Below are positions 1 through 9,394 of a stretch of DNA of 64,000 nt, piece by piece. Each line of letters opens with the position of its first letter. Positions within the stretch are counted from its first letter, which is position 1. The notes below the pieces were generated by a model. It was not told the origin of the DNA, did not search any database, and saw only the letters and a list, made by a program, of their open reading frames with translations. Origin of the DNA: JAAELZ01 sp965209105 (GTDB lineage Bacteria > Pseudomonadota > Gammaproteobacteria > Arenicellales > Poriferihabitantaceae); contig CBDBQB010000025.1 in assembly GCA_965209105.1 (NCBI GenBank), positions 3,975 to 67,974 of the forward strand, written 5' to 3'. Both the position numbers and the translations under genes were made by a program.

Positions 1-2
1 TA

Positions 3-1238
3 GATGTGGTGATATTGAGCCATGCGCATATCGATCATTCCGGGCGATTACCTTTGTTGGTACGGCGCGGGTTTAAAGGCGCGATCCATACGCAGAACGC
101 GAGTCGAGATGTCGCCAGCATCCTTTTGCAAGACAGCGCTAGAATTCAAGAAGAAGATGCTAAGAATAAAAATCGCTGGCTTAAAAAACGCGGGAAATCA
201 GCCGTTAAACCTTTATACACCGAGGCGGATGCTAAGCGTTGTTTAGCACGATTCAAGGGGCATCCCTACGAGCAGAAGGTCGAAGTTGCCAAAGGGGTCA
301 CGGTACGGTTTGTGGATGCGGGCCATATTATTGGTTCAGCATCGCTAGAGATTTGGTTGAGCGAAGGCGAGATCGAACGCAAAATTGTCTTCAGTGGTGA
401 TTTGGGTCAGTACGATAAGCCCATTTTAAATGATCCCGCTGTGATCAAAAAAGCGGATTTAGTGCTGATTGAGAGTACCTACGGTAACCGCTTACACCGC
501 GAACGTCGCGATACTATCAATGAACTGGGTGAGATTATCGCCAGCGCCAAAGCTGAGGGCGGTAATGTGTTGATTCCCGCCTTTGCCTTGGGGAGAAGCC
601 AAGAAATATTGTACGAACTGGGCAAACATTACGTTAAATGGGAATTATCTGATTGGCAGATATTTTTAAATAGCCCAATGGCAATCGCGGCCAGTCGCGT
701 GTACTGGGACTACCCGCATTTGTATGATGACGAGGCCAGTCGATTACGCAAACTGGCAGATTCTATGCCGAAACTCGATAATATTCATTTCACTGAAAGT
801 GTTGCAGATTCCAAAGCAATTAATCGACACCGTGGACGTGCAATCATATTGGCGGGCAGCGGAATGATGAATGGCGGGCGTATCTTGCATCACCTTAAGC
901 ACAATGTTGGACGCCCAGAATGTCATTTAGTGATTGCAGGGTATCAAGGCAGGGGAACCTTAGGTCGCTTATTAGTCGACGGTGCGGATACGATTAAAAT
1001 CCATCGCAAAGAATACCCAGTAAAAATTAACATTCATACGATTGGCGGGATGTCGGCGCATGGAGACAAAAATGATTTATTGCAATGGTTAGGCAATTTC
1101 CAAAGCAAGCCACATGTTTGCATCATTCATGGTGAAGCGGCCACGCGTGCCTCATTTGCAAAAACAATCGAAAAGAATCTAGGGTTTAGCACCACATTAG
1201 GGGAAATTGGTAAGAAGATTGATTTAACTAGCTTGTAG
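3..1238 (+). CDS. Beta-CASP metallo-beta-lactamase RNase (5' end outside window)
   Basis: Member of the CPSF-73/RNase J-like exonuclease group that processes RNA in the cytoplasm. The visible protein opens at once on the zinc motif SHAHIDHSG, which in the family lies some 50 residues from the N-terminus, and the reading frame is open to the first base of the window, so the true start is upstream and the GTG at 6 is not the start. Further motifs: SGDLG, ESTYGNRLH (start of the beta-CASP cap), NSPMA, GSGMMNGGR and the C-terminal GGMSAHGD and IHGEA segments. All metal-binding and beta-CASP landmarks seen are intact. The substrate cannot be told from sequence. A 274-base gap separates it from tkt, so it is probably a separate transcript. 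Confidence 0.88.
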   Translation, partial: DVVILSHAHIDHSGRLPLLVRRGFKGAIHTQNASRDVASILLQDSARIQEEDAKNKNRWLKKRGKSAVKPLYTEADAKRCLARFKGHPYEQKVEVAKGVTVRFVDAGHIIGSASLEIWLSEGEIERKIVFSGDLGQYDKPILNDPAVIKKADLVLIESTYGNRLHRERRDTINELGEIIASAKAEGGNVLIPAFALGRSQEILYELGKHYVKWELSDWQIFLNSPMAIAASRVYWDYPHLYDDEASRLRKLADSMPKLDNIHFTESVADSKAINRHRGRAIILAGSGMMNGGRILHHLKHNVGRPECHLVIAGYQGRGTLGRLLVDGADTIKIHRKEYPVKINIHTIGGMSAHGDKNDLLQWLGNFQSKPHVCIIHGEAATRASFAKTIEKNLGFSTTLGEIGKKIDLTSL

Positions 1239-1512
1239 CGATATATCGCGCTAAATATCCCTTCTTAGGGTTGTAGTTTTTGACCGATATCGAGGATAAT
1301 CCGCCGTCCAATTTAGTTTGCATGAATCTGCCTGTTAGTTGGATCAATTAAGTTGATTATTTATACACGCTAAAAACAGGCATAGTACTGGGACAAAATA
1401 CGCATACGCGACGATGCCGAGAAAGGCATAGATGAAATATAACGATTGATCAGATTGAAAGTAAGACATTCAATCTCTTCAAATAACAAATTTAAATTTA
1501 GAGGTGACACCA
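1239..1512. other. Intergenic region upstream of tkt
   Basis: A 274-base AT-rich gap. I see no ORF, tRNA or clear intrinsic terminator in it. It must hold the promoter of the glycolytic cluster, but no -35/-10 pair stands out. The last bases (AGAGGTGA at about 1499-1507) form the ribosome binding site of tkt. Confidence 0.4.
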
Positions 1513-3522
1513 ATGTCAGTATCAAGAAGTGATAAAGCGAATGCCATTCGTGCTTTGAGCATGGATGCTGTCCAACAGGCTAATTCAGGGCATCCCGGTG
1601 CGCCAATGGGAATGGCGGATATCGCTGAGGTGTTATATAGCGATTTCATGAAGCATAACCCCACTAACCCTGATTGGATGGATCGAGATCGCTTCGTGAT
1701 GTCTAACGGTCATGCATCAATGTTGCCCTATTCAGTTTTACATTTATCTGGCTATGAATTGTCGATTGATGATCTTAAAGGCTTTCGCCAATTACATTCT
1801 AAAACACCGGGGCATCCTGAGTACGGCTATGCGCCCGGCATTGAAACCACGACCGGGCCTTTAGGGCAAGGTCTTACTAATGCAGTCGGTATGGCGCTTG
1901 CTGAGAAGGTATTGGCTGCACAGTTTAATGAAGACGGACACGCAGTGGTTGACCACAAAACTTGGGTATTCCTCGGCGACGGTTGTTTGATGGAAGGTAT
2001 TTCTCATGAGGCCTCTTCCCTCGCCGGCACAATGGGCTTGGGCAAGCTAATCTGTTTTTATGATGATAATAATATCTCTATCGATGGAAACGTGGATGGC
2101 TGGTTTGGAGATGATACCCCCAAGCGTTTTGAAGCTTACGATTGGCAGGTGATTGCGGATGTGGATGGTCATGACTCAGCAGCGGTGAAAGCCGCAATTG
2201 AGCAAGCCGTTGCCAATACTGAACAGCCCACTCTGATTTGCTGCAAAACCACGATTGGAATGGGCGCACCCAATAAAGGTGGCGGTCATCATGTGCATGG
2301 CGAGGCGCTTGGAGATGATGAAGTTGCCGCGACGCGTGAGCACATCGGCTGGCCGCATGCACCGTTTGTGATCCCAGATGAGATCGCTGCTGCGTGGAAC
2401 GCGGCGGATTCTGGCAATGCTGCGGAATCCGCATGGAACGATAAATATGCCGCCTATCAATCTGCTTTTCCAGCCAAAGCGGCTGAATTGTCGCGGCGGA
2501 TGGCGGGTGAATTGCCCGCTAATTTCGCTGCCGAGGCGGATAAGTTTATTGCCGAGGTCAATACCAAAGAAGAATCGCCTGCCACACGGGTTGCCTCAAA
2601 AGGCGCGCTTAATGGCTATGCGCCGATGTTGCCCGAATTTTTGGGGGGCTCCGCAGATTTAACACCTTCTAATAATACTTTCCATGATACCAGCGTTCGG
2701 ATAAACGACGATCATGGTGATAGTACGATGAACTTTACCGGTAACTATATTTCATACGGCGTGCGTGAGTTTGGCATGAGCGCGATCATGAATGGCCTCG
2801 TATTACACGGCGGATTTATTCCTTACGGCGCGACCTTCCTGATGTTTTCAGAGTATGCCCGTAATGCACTGCGCATGGCGGCATTGATGAAAATTCAGAG
2901 TATTTTTGTTTACACCCATGATTCAATTGGCTTAGGCGAAGACGGCCCCACGCATCAAGCGGTAGAGCAAATTCCCACCTTACGCATGATCCCTAATATG
3001 TCGATCTGGCGCAGCTGCGACACGGTTGAAACAGCGGTGGCGTGGAAAGCGGCCATCGAGAAGCAAGACGGGCCTACTTGCCTGATTTTCTCACGTCAAA
3101 ACCTCGCCTTCCAAAAGCGTGATGCGGCGACGATTTCCAATATCGCCAAAGGCGGGTATATCCTCAAAGACACACAGGGCACACCCGATGCGATCATTAT
3201 TGCAACGGGATCCGAAGTGGGTATTGCGATGGAAGCCGCTGAGCAATCAGATAAAGCTGTTCGCGTTGTCTCCATGCCGTCTACAGACGCCTTTGATGCG
3301 CAAGATGCTGCCTACAAAGAGTCTGTTCTACCTGCGAGTGTAACCGCGCGTGTATCGGTCGAAGCCTCGGTGACCGATGGCTGGTGGAAGTATGTGGGTA
3401 TGGGAGGAGAAGTGATTGGTATGTCGAGCTTCGGCGAATCTGCACCCGCACCTGAACTATTTAAACATTTTGGCTTTACCGCTGAGAATATTTTAAGCGC
3501 GGTCAATCGCGTGACTGCTTAA
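1513..3522 (+). CDS. tkt: Transketolase
   Basis: Thiamine-diphosphate enzyme that moves two-carbon ketol units in the pentose-phosphate (or Calvin) pathway. The 669-residue length is normal. The N-terminal segment ANAIRALSMDAVQQANSGHPG is family-typical, the ThDP-binding motif begins with GDG at residues 155-157 and runs to DDNN, and the pyrimidine-domain stretch around THDSIGLGEDGPTHQ is present. The ATG at 1513 is preferred over the in-frame GTG at 1504 because that GTG lies inside the AGAGGTGA ribosome binding site. First gene of a tkt-gap-pgk-pyk-fba run on one strand; gap follows after 36 bases. The order tkt-gap/epd-pgk-fba is common in proteobacteria. Confidence 0.97.
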   Translation: MSVSRSDKANAIRALSMDAVQQANSGHPGAPMGMADIAEVLYSDFMKHNPTNPDWMDRDRFVMSNGHASMLPYSVLHLSGYELSIDDLKGFRQLHSKTPGHPEYGYAPGIETTTGPLGQGLTNAVGMALAEKVLAAQFNEDGHAVVDHKTWVFLGDGCLMEGISHEASSLAGTMGLGKLICFYDDNNISIDGNVDGWFGDDTPKRFEAYDWQVIADVDGHDSAAVKAAIEQAVANTEQPTLICCKTTIGMGAPNKGGGHHVHGEALGDDEVAATREHIGWPHAPFVIPDEIAAAWNAADSGNAAESAWNDKYAAYQSAFPAKAAELSRRMAGELPANFAAEADKFIAEVNTKEESPATRVASKGALNGYAPMLPEFLGGSADLTPSNNTFHDTSVRINDDHGDSTMNFTGNYISYGVREFGMSAIMNGLVLHGGFIPYGATFLMFSEYARNALRMAALMKIQSIFVYTHDSIGLGEDGPTHQAVEQIPTLRMIPNMSIWRSCDTVETAVAWKAAIEKQDGPTCLIFSRQNLAFQKRDAATISNIAKGGYILKDTQGTPDAIIIATGSEVGIAMEAAEQSDKAVRVVSMPSTDAFDAQDAAYKESVLPASVTARVSVEASVTDGWWKYVGMGGEVIGMSSFGESAPAPELFKHFGFTAENILSAVNRVTA

Positions 3523-3558
3523 CCTTTTAAATTTAACCCCAAGTTTTGGAGAAATGAA

Positions 3559-4557
3559 ATGACAATAAAAGTCGCTATTAACGGCTATGGCCGAATTGGT
3601 CGCAATGTATTGCGAGCGCTATACGAATCGGGTCGTGACGATGTACAAATCGTTGCGATCAATGATTTGGGTGATGCGAATACCAATGCACATTTAACAC
3701 AATACGATACCGCGCACGGCAAATTCCCAGGCACGGTTGAGGTTGATGGTGAGGATATGATCGTCAACGGTGACCGTATTAAGGTCTGTGCTGAACGTGA
3801 TCCTGCAAAATTACCTTGGGCTGAGCTTGGTGTAGATGTCGTTCATGAGTGTACGGGTTTTTTCGCTTCAAAAGAAAAGGCCAGCGCTCATTTGACTGCC
3901 GGTGCTAAGAAAGTTGTTATCTCTGCGCCGGGTGGTGCAGATGTTGATGCAACGATTGTTTACGGTGTGAATGAAGACATTCTAAAAGCCAGCGATACCG
4001 TTATCTCAAACGCATCGTGTACCACCAACTGTCTCGCACCCATGGTCAAGCCCATCAACGAAGAAATTGGTTTGGTGCATGGTTTAATGACCACGATTCA
4101 TGCCTACACAAATGATCAGGTTCTAACGGATGTTTACCACAGTGATCTGCGTCGCGCACGTTCGGCAACGCAATCTATGATCCCGACTAAAACCGGTGCT
4201 GCTGCAGCCGTTGGTTTGGTGCTGCCTGATTTAAATGGCAAGTTAGACGGCTTTTCAGTTCGTGTACCCACCATCAACGTTTCCTTGGTTGATTTAACTT
4301 TCGTGGCAGCGCGTGAAACGTCGGTTGAAGAAATCAACAGCCTGATGGAAAAATCGGCCGATGGTAAAGTCTTAGCTTATAACGATAAGCCATTGGTTTC
4401 TATCGATTTTAATCATACCTCTACGACTTCTAATTTCGACGCAGGCATGACGCGTGTGACCGGCGGTACCTTGGTTAAGGTCTGCTCTTGGTATGACAAC
4501 GAGTGGGGTTTCTCAAACCGTATGCTCGATACTACCGTTGCATTGATGAACGCATAA
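3559..4557 (+). CDS. gap: Glyceraldehyde-3-phosphate dehydrogenase, type I
   Basis: Converts glyceraldehyde-3-phosphate, NAD and phosphate to 1,3-bisphosphoglycerate in the cytosol. The Rossmann motif INGYGRIGR starts at residue 8 and the catalytic Cys154 sits in the canonical ASCTTNC motif; the C-terminal WYDNEWGFSNRM signature is intact. At 332 residues it has normal length. AGGAGA-like ribosome binding site (GGAGAAATGAAATG) precedes the ATG. The position between tkt and pgk is where many gammaproteobacteria keep the erythrose-4-phosphate dehydrogenase epd, so that activity is the main alternative; the sequence alone does not fully separate them. A rho-independent terminator follows the gene, and pgk begins 153 bases downstream. 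Confidence 0.93.
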   Translation: MTIKVAINGYGRIGRNVLRALYESGRDDVQIVAINDLGDANTNAHLTQYDTAHGKFPGTVEVDGEDMIVNGDRIKVCAERDPAKLPWAELGVDVVHECTGFFASKEKASAHLTAGAKKVVISAPGGADVDATIVYGVNEDILKASDTVISNASCTTNCLAPMVKPINEEIGLVHGLMTTIHAYTNDQVLTDVYHSDLRRARSATQSMIPTKTGAAAAVGLVLPDLNGKLDGFSVRVPTINVSLVDLTFVAARETSVEEINSLMEKSADGKVLAYNDKPLVSIDFNHTSTTSNFDAGMTRVTGGTLVKVCSWYDNEWGFSNRMLDTTVALMNA

Positions 4558-4578
4558 TTGCTCATCCTGTTGATTAAG

Positions 4579-4611
4579 CTGCCTACCCGCTGGGTGGGCA
4601 GTTTTCATTTT
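4579..4611 (+). terminator. Intrinsic terminator after gap
   Basis: A 10-bp stem (4579-4588 with 4592-4601, one G-T pair) with a 3-base loop is followed by TTTTCATTTTT. It lies 22 bases after the gap stop codon, so tkt-gap may end here in part, with pgk-pyk-fba driven by read-through or by its own promoter in 4612-4700. Confidence 0.85.
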
Positions 4612-4710
4612 TAACTCCACGAAAACATTTATAGCGTAGTAACTAATTGAATATGACCCGTCGAAGCGACTGGGTTTTATCGAATTAATTATTGATTTAG
4701 GAAACGAGTA

Positions 4711-5889
4711 ATGGCCATTATCAAAATGACTGACCTTGACCTCTCGGGCAAGCGCGTATTGATTCGAGAAGATTTGAATGTACCGATCAAAGACGGCAAG
4801 GTGTCATCCGATAAGCGCATCTCGGCATCAATGCCAACCATTGAGCACGCGATGAATGCAGGCGCACAAGTGATGGTGATGTCGCATCTTGGGCGTCCAA
4901 CTGAAGGTGAGCCAGCTGCTGAGTTTTCTTTGCAGCCTGTGGCTGACTATTTAAGTGATGCATTGGGTAAACAAGTTAATCTAGTCACAGACTATTTAGA
5001 TAATGCTCCTGATATGAACAATGGCGACGTGGTCTTATTGGAGAACGTTCGCTTTAATCGTGGTGAAAAGAATAATGAAGAAGGTCTTTCTCGGCAATAC
5101 GCAGAATTATGCGATGTATATGTGATGGATGCCTTTGGTACCGCGCATCGTGCCCAAGCTTCAACCCATGGTGCAGGACAGTTTGCACCGATTGCTTGTG
5201 CGGGCCCTTTATTAGCAGGCGAGTTAGATGCCTTGGGGAAAGCCTTGGATAAGCCTGCTCGACCAATGGCTGCGATTGTCGGTGGCGCGAAAGTATCAAC
5301 AAAATTGACCGTATTGGGTGCCTTATCCAAAATCGTGGATCAATTAATCCCCGGAGGCGGTATCGCCAATACATTTATCGCCGCAGCGGGTCACAATGTA
5401 GGTAAATCACTGTATGAGCCTGATCTGATTCCTGAAGCGCAAAAATTGATGGCAGAGGCGAAAGCTAAGGGCGGTGAAATTCCGGTACCGACGGATGTTG
5501 TGTGCGGAAAAGAGTTTTCTGAAACCACAGAGGCAGTGATTAAGCGCGTCGAAGATGTTGAGGATGATGATATGATTTTTGATATCGGTCCTGACACCAC
5601 TGCGCGTTTCGCAGCGATGATGAAATCAGCGGGAACGATCGTTTGGAATGGCCCGGTAGGCGTATTTGAGTTCGATCAATTCGGTGAAGGCACTAAAGGT
5701 CTAGGTTTGGCGATTGCTGAATCAGATGCTTTTTCAATCGCCGGCGGCGGGGATACCTTGGCCGCAGTGGATAAATACAATATTTCGGACAAGATTTCGT
5801 ATATCTCGACGGGGGGTGGCTCGTTCTTGGAATTCCTAGAAGGCAAGGCCTTGCCGGTGGTGGAGATGTTAGAAAAACGTGCGTCGTAA
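4711..5889 (+). CDS. pgk: Phosphoglycerate kinase
   Basis: Transfers phosphate from 1,3-bisphosphoglycerate to ADP. The N-terminal substrate-binding loop reads VLIREDLNVPIKDG, followed by SHLGRPTEG; the hinge/ATP region shows GGAKVSTKL, and the C-terminal nucleotide-binding GGGDT motif is intact. The length (392 residues) is that of a normal bacterial enzyme. The ATG follows GGAAACGAG. Upstream (about 4650-4680) is a small imperfect GC hairpin followed by TTTTAT that could act as an attenuator, but it is weak. The pyk start lies 39 bases downstream. Confidence 0.97.
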   Translation: MAIIKMTDLDLSGKRVLIREDLNVPIKDGKVSSDKRISASMPTIEHAMNAGAQVMVMSHLGRPTEGEPAAEFSLQPVADYLSDALGKQVNLVTDYLDNAPDMNNGDVVLLENVRFNRGEKNNEEGLSRQYAELCDVYVMDAFGTAHRAQASTHGAGQFAPIACAGPLLAGELDALGKALDKPARPMAAIVGGAKVSTKLTVLGALSKIVDQLIPGGGIANTFIAAAGHNVGKSLYEPDLIPEAQKLMAEAKAKGGEIPVPTDVVCGKEFSETTEAVIKRVEDVEDDDMIFDIGPDTTARFAAMMKSAGTIVWNGPVGVFEFDQFGEGTKGLGLAIAESDAFSIAGGGDTLAAVDKYNISDKISYISTGGGSFLEFLEGKALPVVEMLEKRAS

Positions 5890-5928
5890 CCGATATATAT
5901 CTGTATTTATATTTGAGCAGCAAAGTTC

Positions 5929-7362
5929 GTGATTAGACAAACCAAAATCGTCGCTTCATTAGGCCCGGCAACGGATGACCCGGCGGTGCTCAGAAAAATG
6001 TTTATGCGGGGGGTTGATGTTGTACGCATAAACTTCTCGCATGGCGATTTGGCCGACCATCAGGCGCGGGTTGCCTTGGTCAGAAAAACCGCCGAGGAAG
6101 TGGGCAGAACCATTGCGGTATTGGGCGATCTACAAGGCCCTAAAATACGCATTGAACGTTTTAAAAATAAAAAAATCATGCTGCAAGATGATGATGAATT
6201 CATTTTAGATACGGCTCTCAATAAAGACGAGGGTGATCAAAAGTCGGTGGGCATATCCTACAAAAAATTGCTGGTCGACGTTAAAGCAGGCGATGTGCTG
6301 GTATTAGATGATGGAAATGTCGTCCTTAAGATTAAAAAAGTCGACAAAACAAAGATTTATAGCACGGTTCTAGTCGGTGGAGAGTTATCAAATAATAAAG
6401 GCATCAATCTACAGGGCGGTGGCTTATCAGCCGGCTCTTTAACAAACAAGGATAAAAAGGACATTAAATCAGCCGCCAAACTAGGCATTGATTTTCTCGC
6501 GGTTTCATTTGTACGCAGTGCCAAAGATGTTGAAGAAGCGCGTGGTTTGATCCAGGCCGAAGGTGTTCAGGCTGCCATTGTTTCAAAGATAGAGCGCAAA
6601 GAAGCCTTAGATAATATCGAAGAGATTATTCGTGCGTCGGATGTCATCATGATTGCGCGTGGAGATTTGGGCGTCGAGATCGGTGATGCAAATTTACCTG
6701 GCGTCCAAAAACGCATTATAAAGCTTGCCCGGGAGAACAACCGCGTGGTAATTACCGCAACGCAAATGATGCAATCGATGATCGAAAGCCCCATACCGAC
6801 GCGGGCGGAAGTCTCTGACGTGGCCAATGCGGTCATGGATGGGACTGATGCGGTCATGCTATCCGCCGAGACTGCGGTCGGCAAGCATCCAGCCAAGGTA
6901 ATTAGTGCGATGGCGCGGATATGTAAAGCAGCTGAAATTGAAGTTGATCGAGAAAAGCGTTTTAATCTAAACGTGGAATTTGGTAATGCTGAAGAGTCCA
7001 TAGCAATGGCTGCAATGTACACGGCTAACCACTTTCCTGTGGCGGCTATTTTAGCCTTGACCGAGTCTGGGCGTACCGCTTTGTTAATGTCGCGCGCGAA
7101 CGCTAGAATACCGATTTATGCGATGACGCGTAATCGCCCATCTGCGCGCCGAATGAGCATTTTTCGCGGTGTGAAGCCGGTTGAATTTGATATCACGCAA
7201 CTCGCTACATCGGGTATTAATCGCGCGGCCATTGAATGGTTGAAAGAGGCCGAATTAGTGGAGGAAGGCGACCGAGTTATTATTACAAAAGGAGATTCCA
7301 ATGTTGAAGGCGGCACCAATACGATGAAAATTGTGCGCGTCGGTGAAGTGGCGCTGCAGTAG
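5929..7362 (+). CDS. pyk: Pyruvate kinase
   Basis: Final glycolytic step, PEP plus ADP to pyruvate plus ATP. A GTG start at 5929 gives VIRQTKIVASLGPAT, which aligns with the usual start of the family; no better ATG exists. Seen motifs: INFSHG, GDLQGPKIR, the active-site segment MIARGDLGVEIG and the signature ITATQMMQSMIESPIPTRAE. The C-terminal domain with LTESGRTALLMSR resembles the AMP/sugar-phosphate activated PykA type. 477 residues, normal. It lies 39 bases after pgk and 40 bases before fba. Confidence 0.96.
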   Translation: MIRQTKIVASLGPATDDPAVLRKMFMRGVDVVRINFSHGDLADHQARVALVRKTAEEVGRTIAVLGDLQGPKIRIERFKNKKIMLQDDDEFILDTALNKDEGDQKSVGISYKKLLVDVKAGDVLVLDDGNVVLKIKKVDKTKIYSTVLVGGELSNNKGINLQGGGLSAGSLTNKDKKDIKSAAKLGIDFLAVSFVRSAKDVEEARGLIQAEGVQAAIVSKIERKEALDNIEEIIRASDVIMIARGDLGVEIGDANLPGVQKRIIKLARENNRVVITATQMMQSMIESPIPTRAEVSDVANAVMDGTDAVMLSAETAVGKHPAKVISAMARICKAAEIEVDREKRFNLNVEFGNAEESIAMAAMYTANHFPVAAILALTESGRTALLMSRANARIPIYAMTRNRPSARRMSIFRGVKPVEFDITQLATSGINRAAIEWLKEAELVEEGDRVIITKGDSNVEGGTNTMKIVRVGEVALQ

Positions 7363-7402
7363 CCAGCGCGGTTTAAATTATTATTAATTATCTACATATC
7401 AA

Positions 7403-8476
7403 ATGGTACACACTATGATTACAAAACACGATGAATTGAGAGAAACGGCTAATAGTTTGGCCGCAAAAGGTAAAGGCCTACTGGCGGTTGATGAATCTAC
7501 GCCAACTATCGGCAAGCGTCTTGCAGGTATTGATGTTGAAAATACTGAAGAGAATCGTCAGGCATATAGAGGCATGTTATTCACAGCTGACGGGCTTGGC
7601 GAATACATTAGTGGCGCCATTTTGTTTGAAGAGACGCTATATCAAGATCACCTTGATGGCGATAGCATGGTTTCTAAATTGAACGCAGCGGGTATCATCC
7701 CTGGGATTAAAGTTGATAAAGGTTTGCGTCCTCTGGCCGGTGCGGGTGAAGTTGAGACTTGGTGCCAAGGTCTTGAAGGTTTGGCTGATCGTACCGCCGA
7801 ATATTATGAGCGTGGCGCACGTTTTGCCAAGTGGCGCGCTGTTCTGCAAATCACAGACGATGGTTGTCCGACTGATCTTGCAATCAAAGAAAATGCATGG
7901 GGTCTGGCCCGTTATGCGCGTATTTGCCAAGAATCGGGTTTAGTCCCCATTATTGAGCCAGAAATTTTGATGGATGGTAGTCACACGATAGAAAAAACCG
8001 CTGAAGTACAGGAAAAAGTTCTAGTAGAAGTGTATAAGGCCTGCGCTGAAAACGGTGTCTTTCTTGAAGGTACCTTACTGAAGCCGTCTATGACTGTTTC
8101 TGGTGCAGATTGCGCTGACAAAGCAGGCTCTGAAGAAGTGGCAAGGGTAACGGTTCGAACCATGGATCGTTGTGTCCCAGCGGCAGTTGCCGGCATTATG
8201 TTCCTCTCGGGCGGTCTGAATGAAGAAGATGCTTCGGTCTATTTGAATACCATGAACAGCATGGATCGAAAAGGTACGTGGAGCATGACCTTCTCTTACG
8301 GTCGTGCATTACAACAATCATGCTTGCAAGCATGGAAGGGCAATGATCTTGAAGCTGGCCAGAAAGCATTGATGGCGCGTGCGCAAGCTAACTCTGAAGC
8401 CTCTACTGGCGATTATGTGGCGGGTTCACAGCCGTCTTCACAAGATACATTGTTTGAAGCAGGCTACAAGTACTAG
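7403..8476 (+). CDS. fba: Fructose-bisphosphate aldolase, class I
   Basis: Schiff-base (metal-independent) aldolase cleaving fructose-1,6-bisphosphate. Motifs of the eukaryote-like class I family are clear: GKGLLAVDEST near the N-terminus, GIKVDKGLRPL, AKWRAVLQI, EPEIL and the Schiff-base lysine in LLKPSM (residue 227). The class I type is notable because most gammaproteobacterial tkt-gap-pgk clusters end in a class II zinc aldolase. The start is unsure: ATG at 7403 and an in-frame ATG at 7415 are both possible and neither has a good ribosome binding site. Last gene of the glycolytic run, closed by a strong terminator. Confidence 0.95.
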   Translation: MVHTMITKHDELRETANSLAAKGKGLLAVDESTPTIGKRLAGIDVENTEENRQAYRGMLFTADGLGEYISGAILFEETLYQDHLDGDSMVSKLNAAGIIPGIKVDKGLRPLAGAGEVETWCQGLEGLADRTAEYYERGARFAKWRAVLQITDDGCPTDLAIKENAWGLARYARICQESGLVPIIEPEILMDGSHTIEKTAEVQEKVLVEVYKACAENGVFLEGTLLKPSMTVSGADCADKAGSEEVARVTVRTMDRCVPAAVAGIMFLSGGLNEEDASVYLNTMNSMDRKGTWSMTFSYGRALQQSCLQAWKGNDLEAGQKALMARAQANSEASTGDYVAGSQPSSQDTLFEAGYKY

Positions 8477-8541
8477 GATCGCAATCTGAGTTGGATATTG
8501 AGCTCACCCGCGCGATGGGTGACTTCAATTATTATTTGTAC

Positions 8542-8570
8542 AAAAAAGGTGGCGGGTTGCCGCCTTTTTT
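8542..8570 (+). terminator. Intrinsic terminator after fba
   Basis: AAAAAAGG-T-GGC pairs with GCC-G-CCTTTTTT (12 bp with one G-T pair, 5-base loop at 8554-8558) and ends in a T run continuing past 8570. Because A-run and T-run flank it, it may work in both directions, but only the plus strand has a gene ending here. Confidence 0.9.
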
Positions 8571-8586
8571 GTTTTTACGCTATTAG

Positions 8587-9384
8587 ATGGCTCTCTATAA
8601 AACCATGCGATACGCAGCACTCGTAGAATTTGATGGCAGCCAATTTTGTGGCTGGCAGATTCAATCAAACTCTCCCAGCGTTCAGGCTGCCGTGGAAATA
8701 GCCCTCGGACACGTAGCGGATGAGAAGATAAGGGTGCATACCGCGGGTCGCACGGACACTGGCGTACATGCTGTCGGACTAGCCATCCATTTCGATACCG
8801 ATAAACAACGACCCGCGTATAACTGGTTGCGCGGTGCCAATACCAAACTCCCGAAAGGCGTTGCAATCCATTGGATTAGCCCCGTCGACAACGAGTTTCA
8901 CGCACGATTTTCAGCCAACTCTCGACGTTATCGTTATATCATCAATACCCGCAGGACAATGCTGGGTCTTTATTCAGATTTGGTTAGCTGTTACCCCATG
9001 GAACTCGATGTTTCAGCGATGCAAAATGCCGCTGAAACATTAATCGGCACCCATGACTTTTCTGCCTACCGAGCGAGTGCGTGTCAATCCAAGAATCCTG
9101 TCAAAACCATTCACTCGCTAGAGCTCTCGCAATCCGGTGATTGGATATGGCTGGATATTTGTGCGAACGGGTTTTTGCATCACATGGTTAGAAATATCGT
9201 TGGTGTACTACTGAAAATCGGTGCGGGCGAACGCAATGAATCTTGGGTTAAAGAGGTATTGGATAGCCGGGATCGCGCTAAAGGAGCGACCACCGCCTTG
9301 CCCAATGGCCTGTATTTTGTGCAGGCAGAGTATGATGCCAAATTTGGCTTGCCCGACGCGATTTCTCCACCGAGATTTTGGTAA
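8587..9384 (+). CDS. truA: tRNA pseudouridine synthase A
   Basis: Makes pseudouridine at positions 38-40 of the tRNA anticodon stem. The catalytic aspartate is in the motif AGRTDTGVHA, preceded by EFDGSQFCGWQ, and the C-terminal part carries FLHHMVRNIVG, all characteristic of TruA. 265 residues, normal. ATG at 8587 is used; an in-frame ATG at 8605 is also possible, and neither has a strong ribosome binding site. The start is 16 bases beyond the fba terminator. trpF follows after 10 bases; truA-trpF linkage is widespread in gammaproteobacteria. Confidence 0.95.
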   Translation: MALYKTMRYAALVEFDGSQFCGWQIQSNSPSVQAAVEIALGHVADEKIRVHTAGRTDTGVHAVGLAIHFDTDKQRPAYNWLRGANTKLPKGVAIHWISPVDNEFHARFSANSRRYRYIINTRRTMLGLYSDLVSCYPMELDVSAMQNAAETLIGTHDFSAYRASACQSKNPVKTIHSLELSQSGDWIWLDICANGFLHHMVRNIVGVLLKIGAGERNESWVKEVLDSRDRAKGATTALPNGLYFVQAEYDAKFGLPDAISPPRFW

Positions 9385-9394
9385 ACTGGCCGGC

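Noticed and set aside
3559..4557. Erythrose-4-phosphate dehydrogenase (epd)
   Set aside because: Kept as alternative only; the ASCTTNC motif and general sequence read as ordinary gap, and position alone is not proof.
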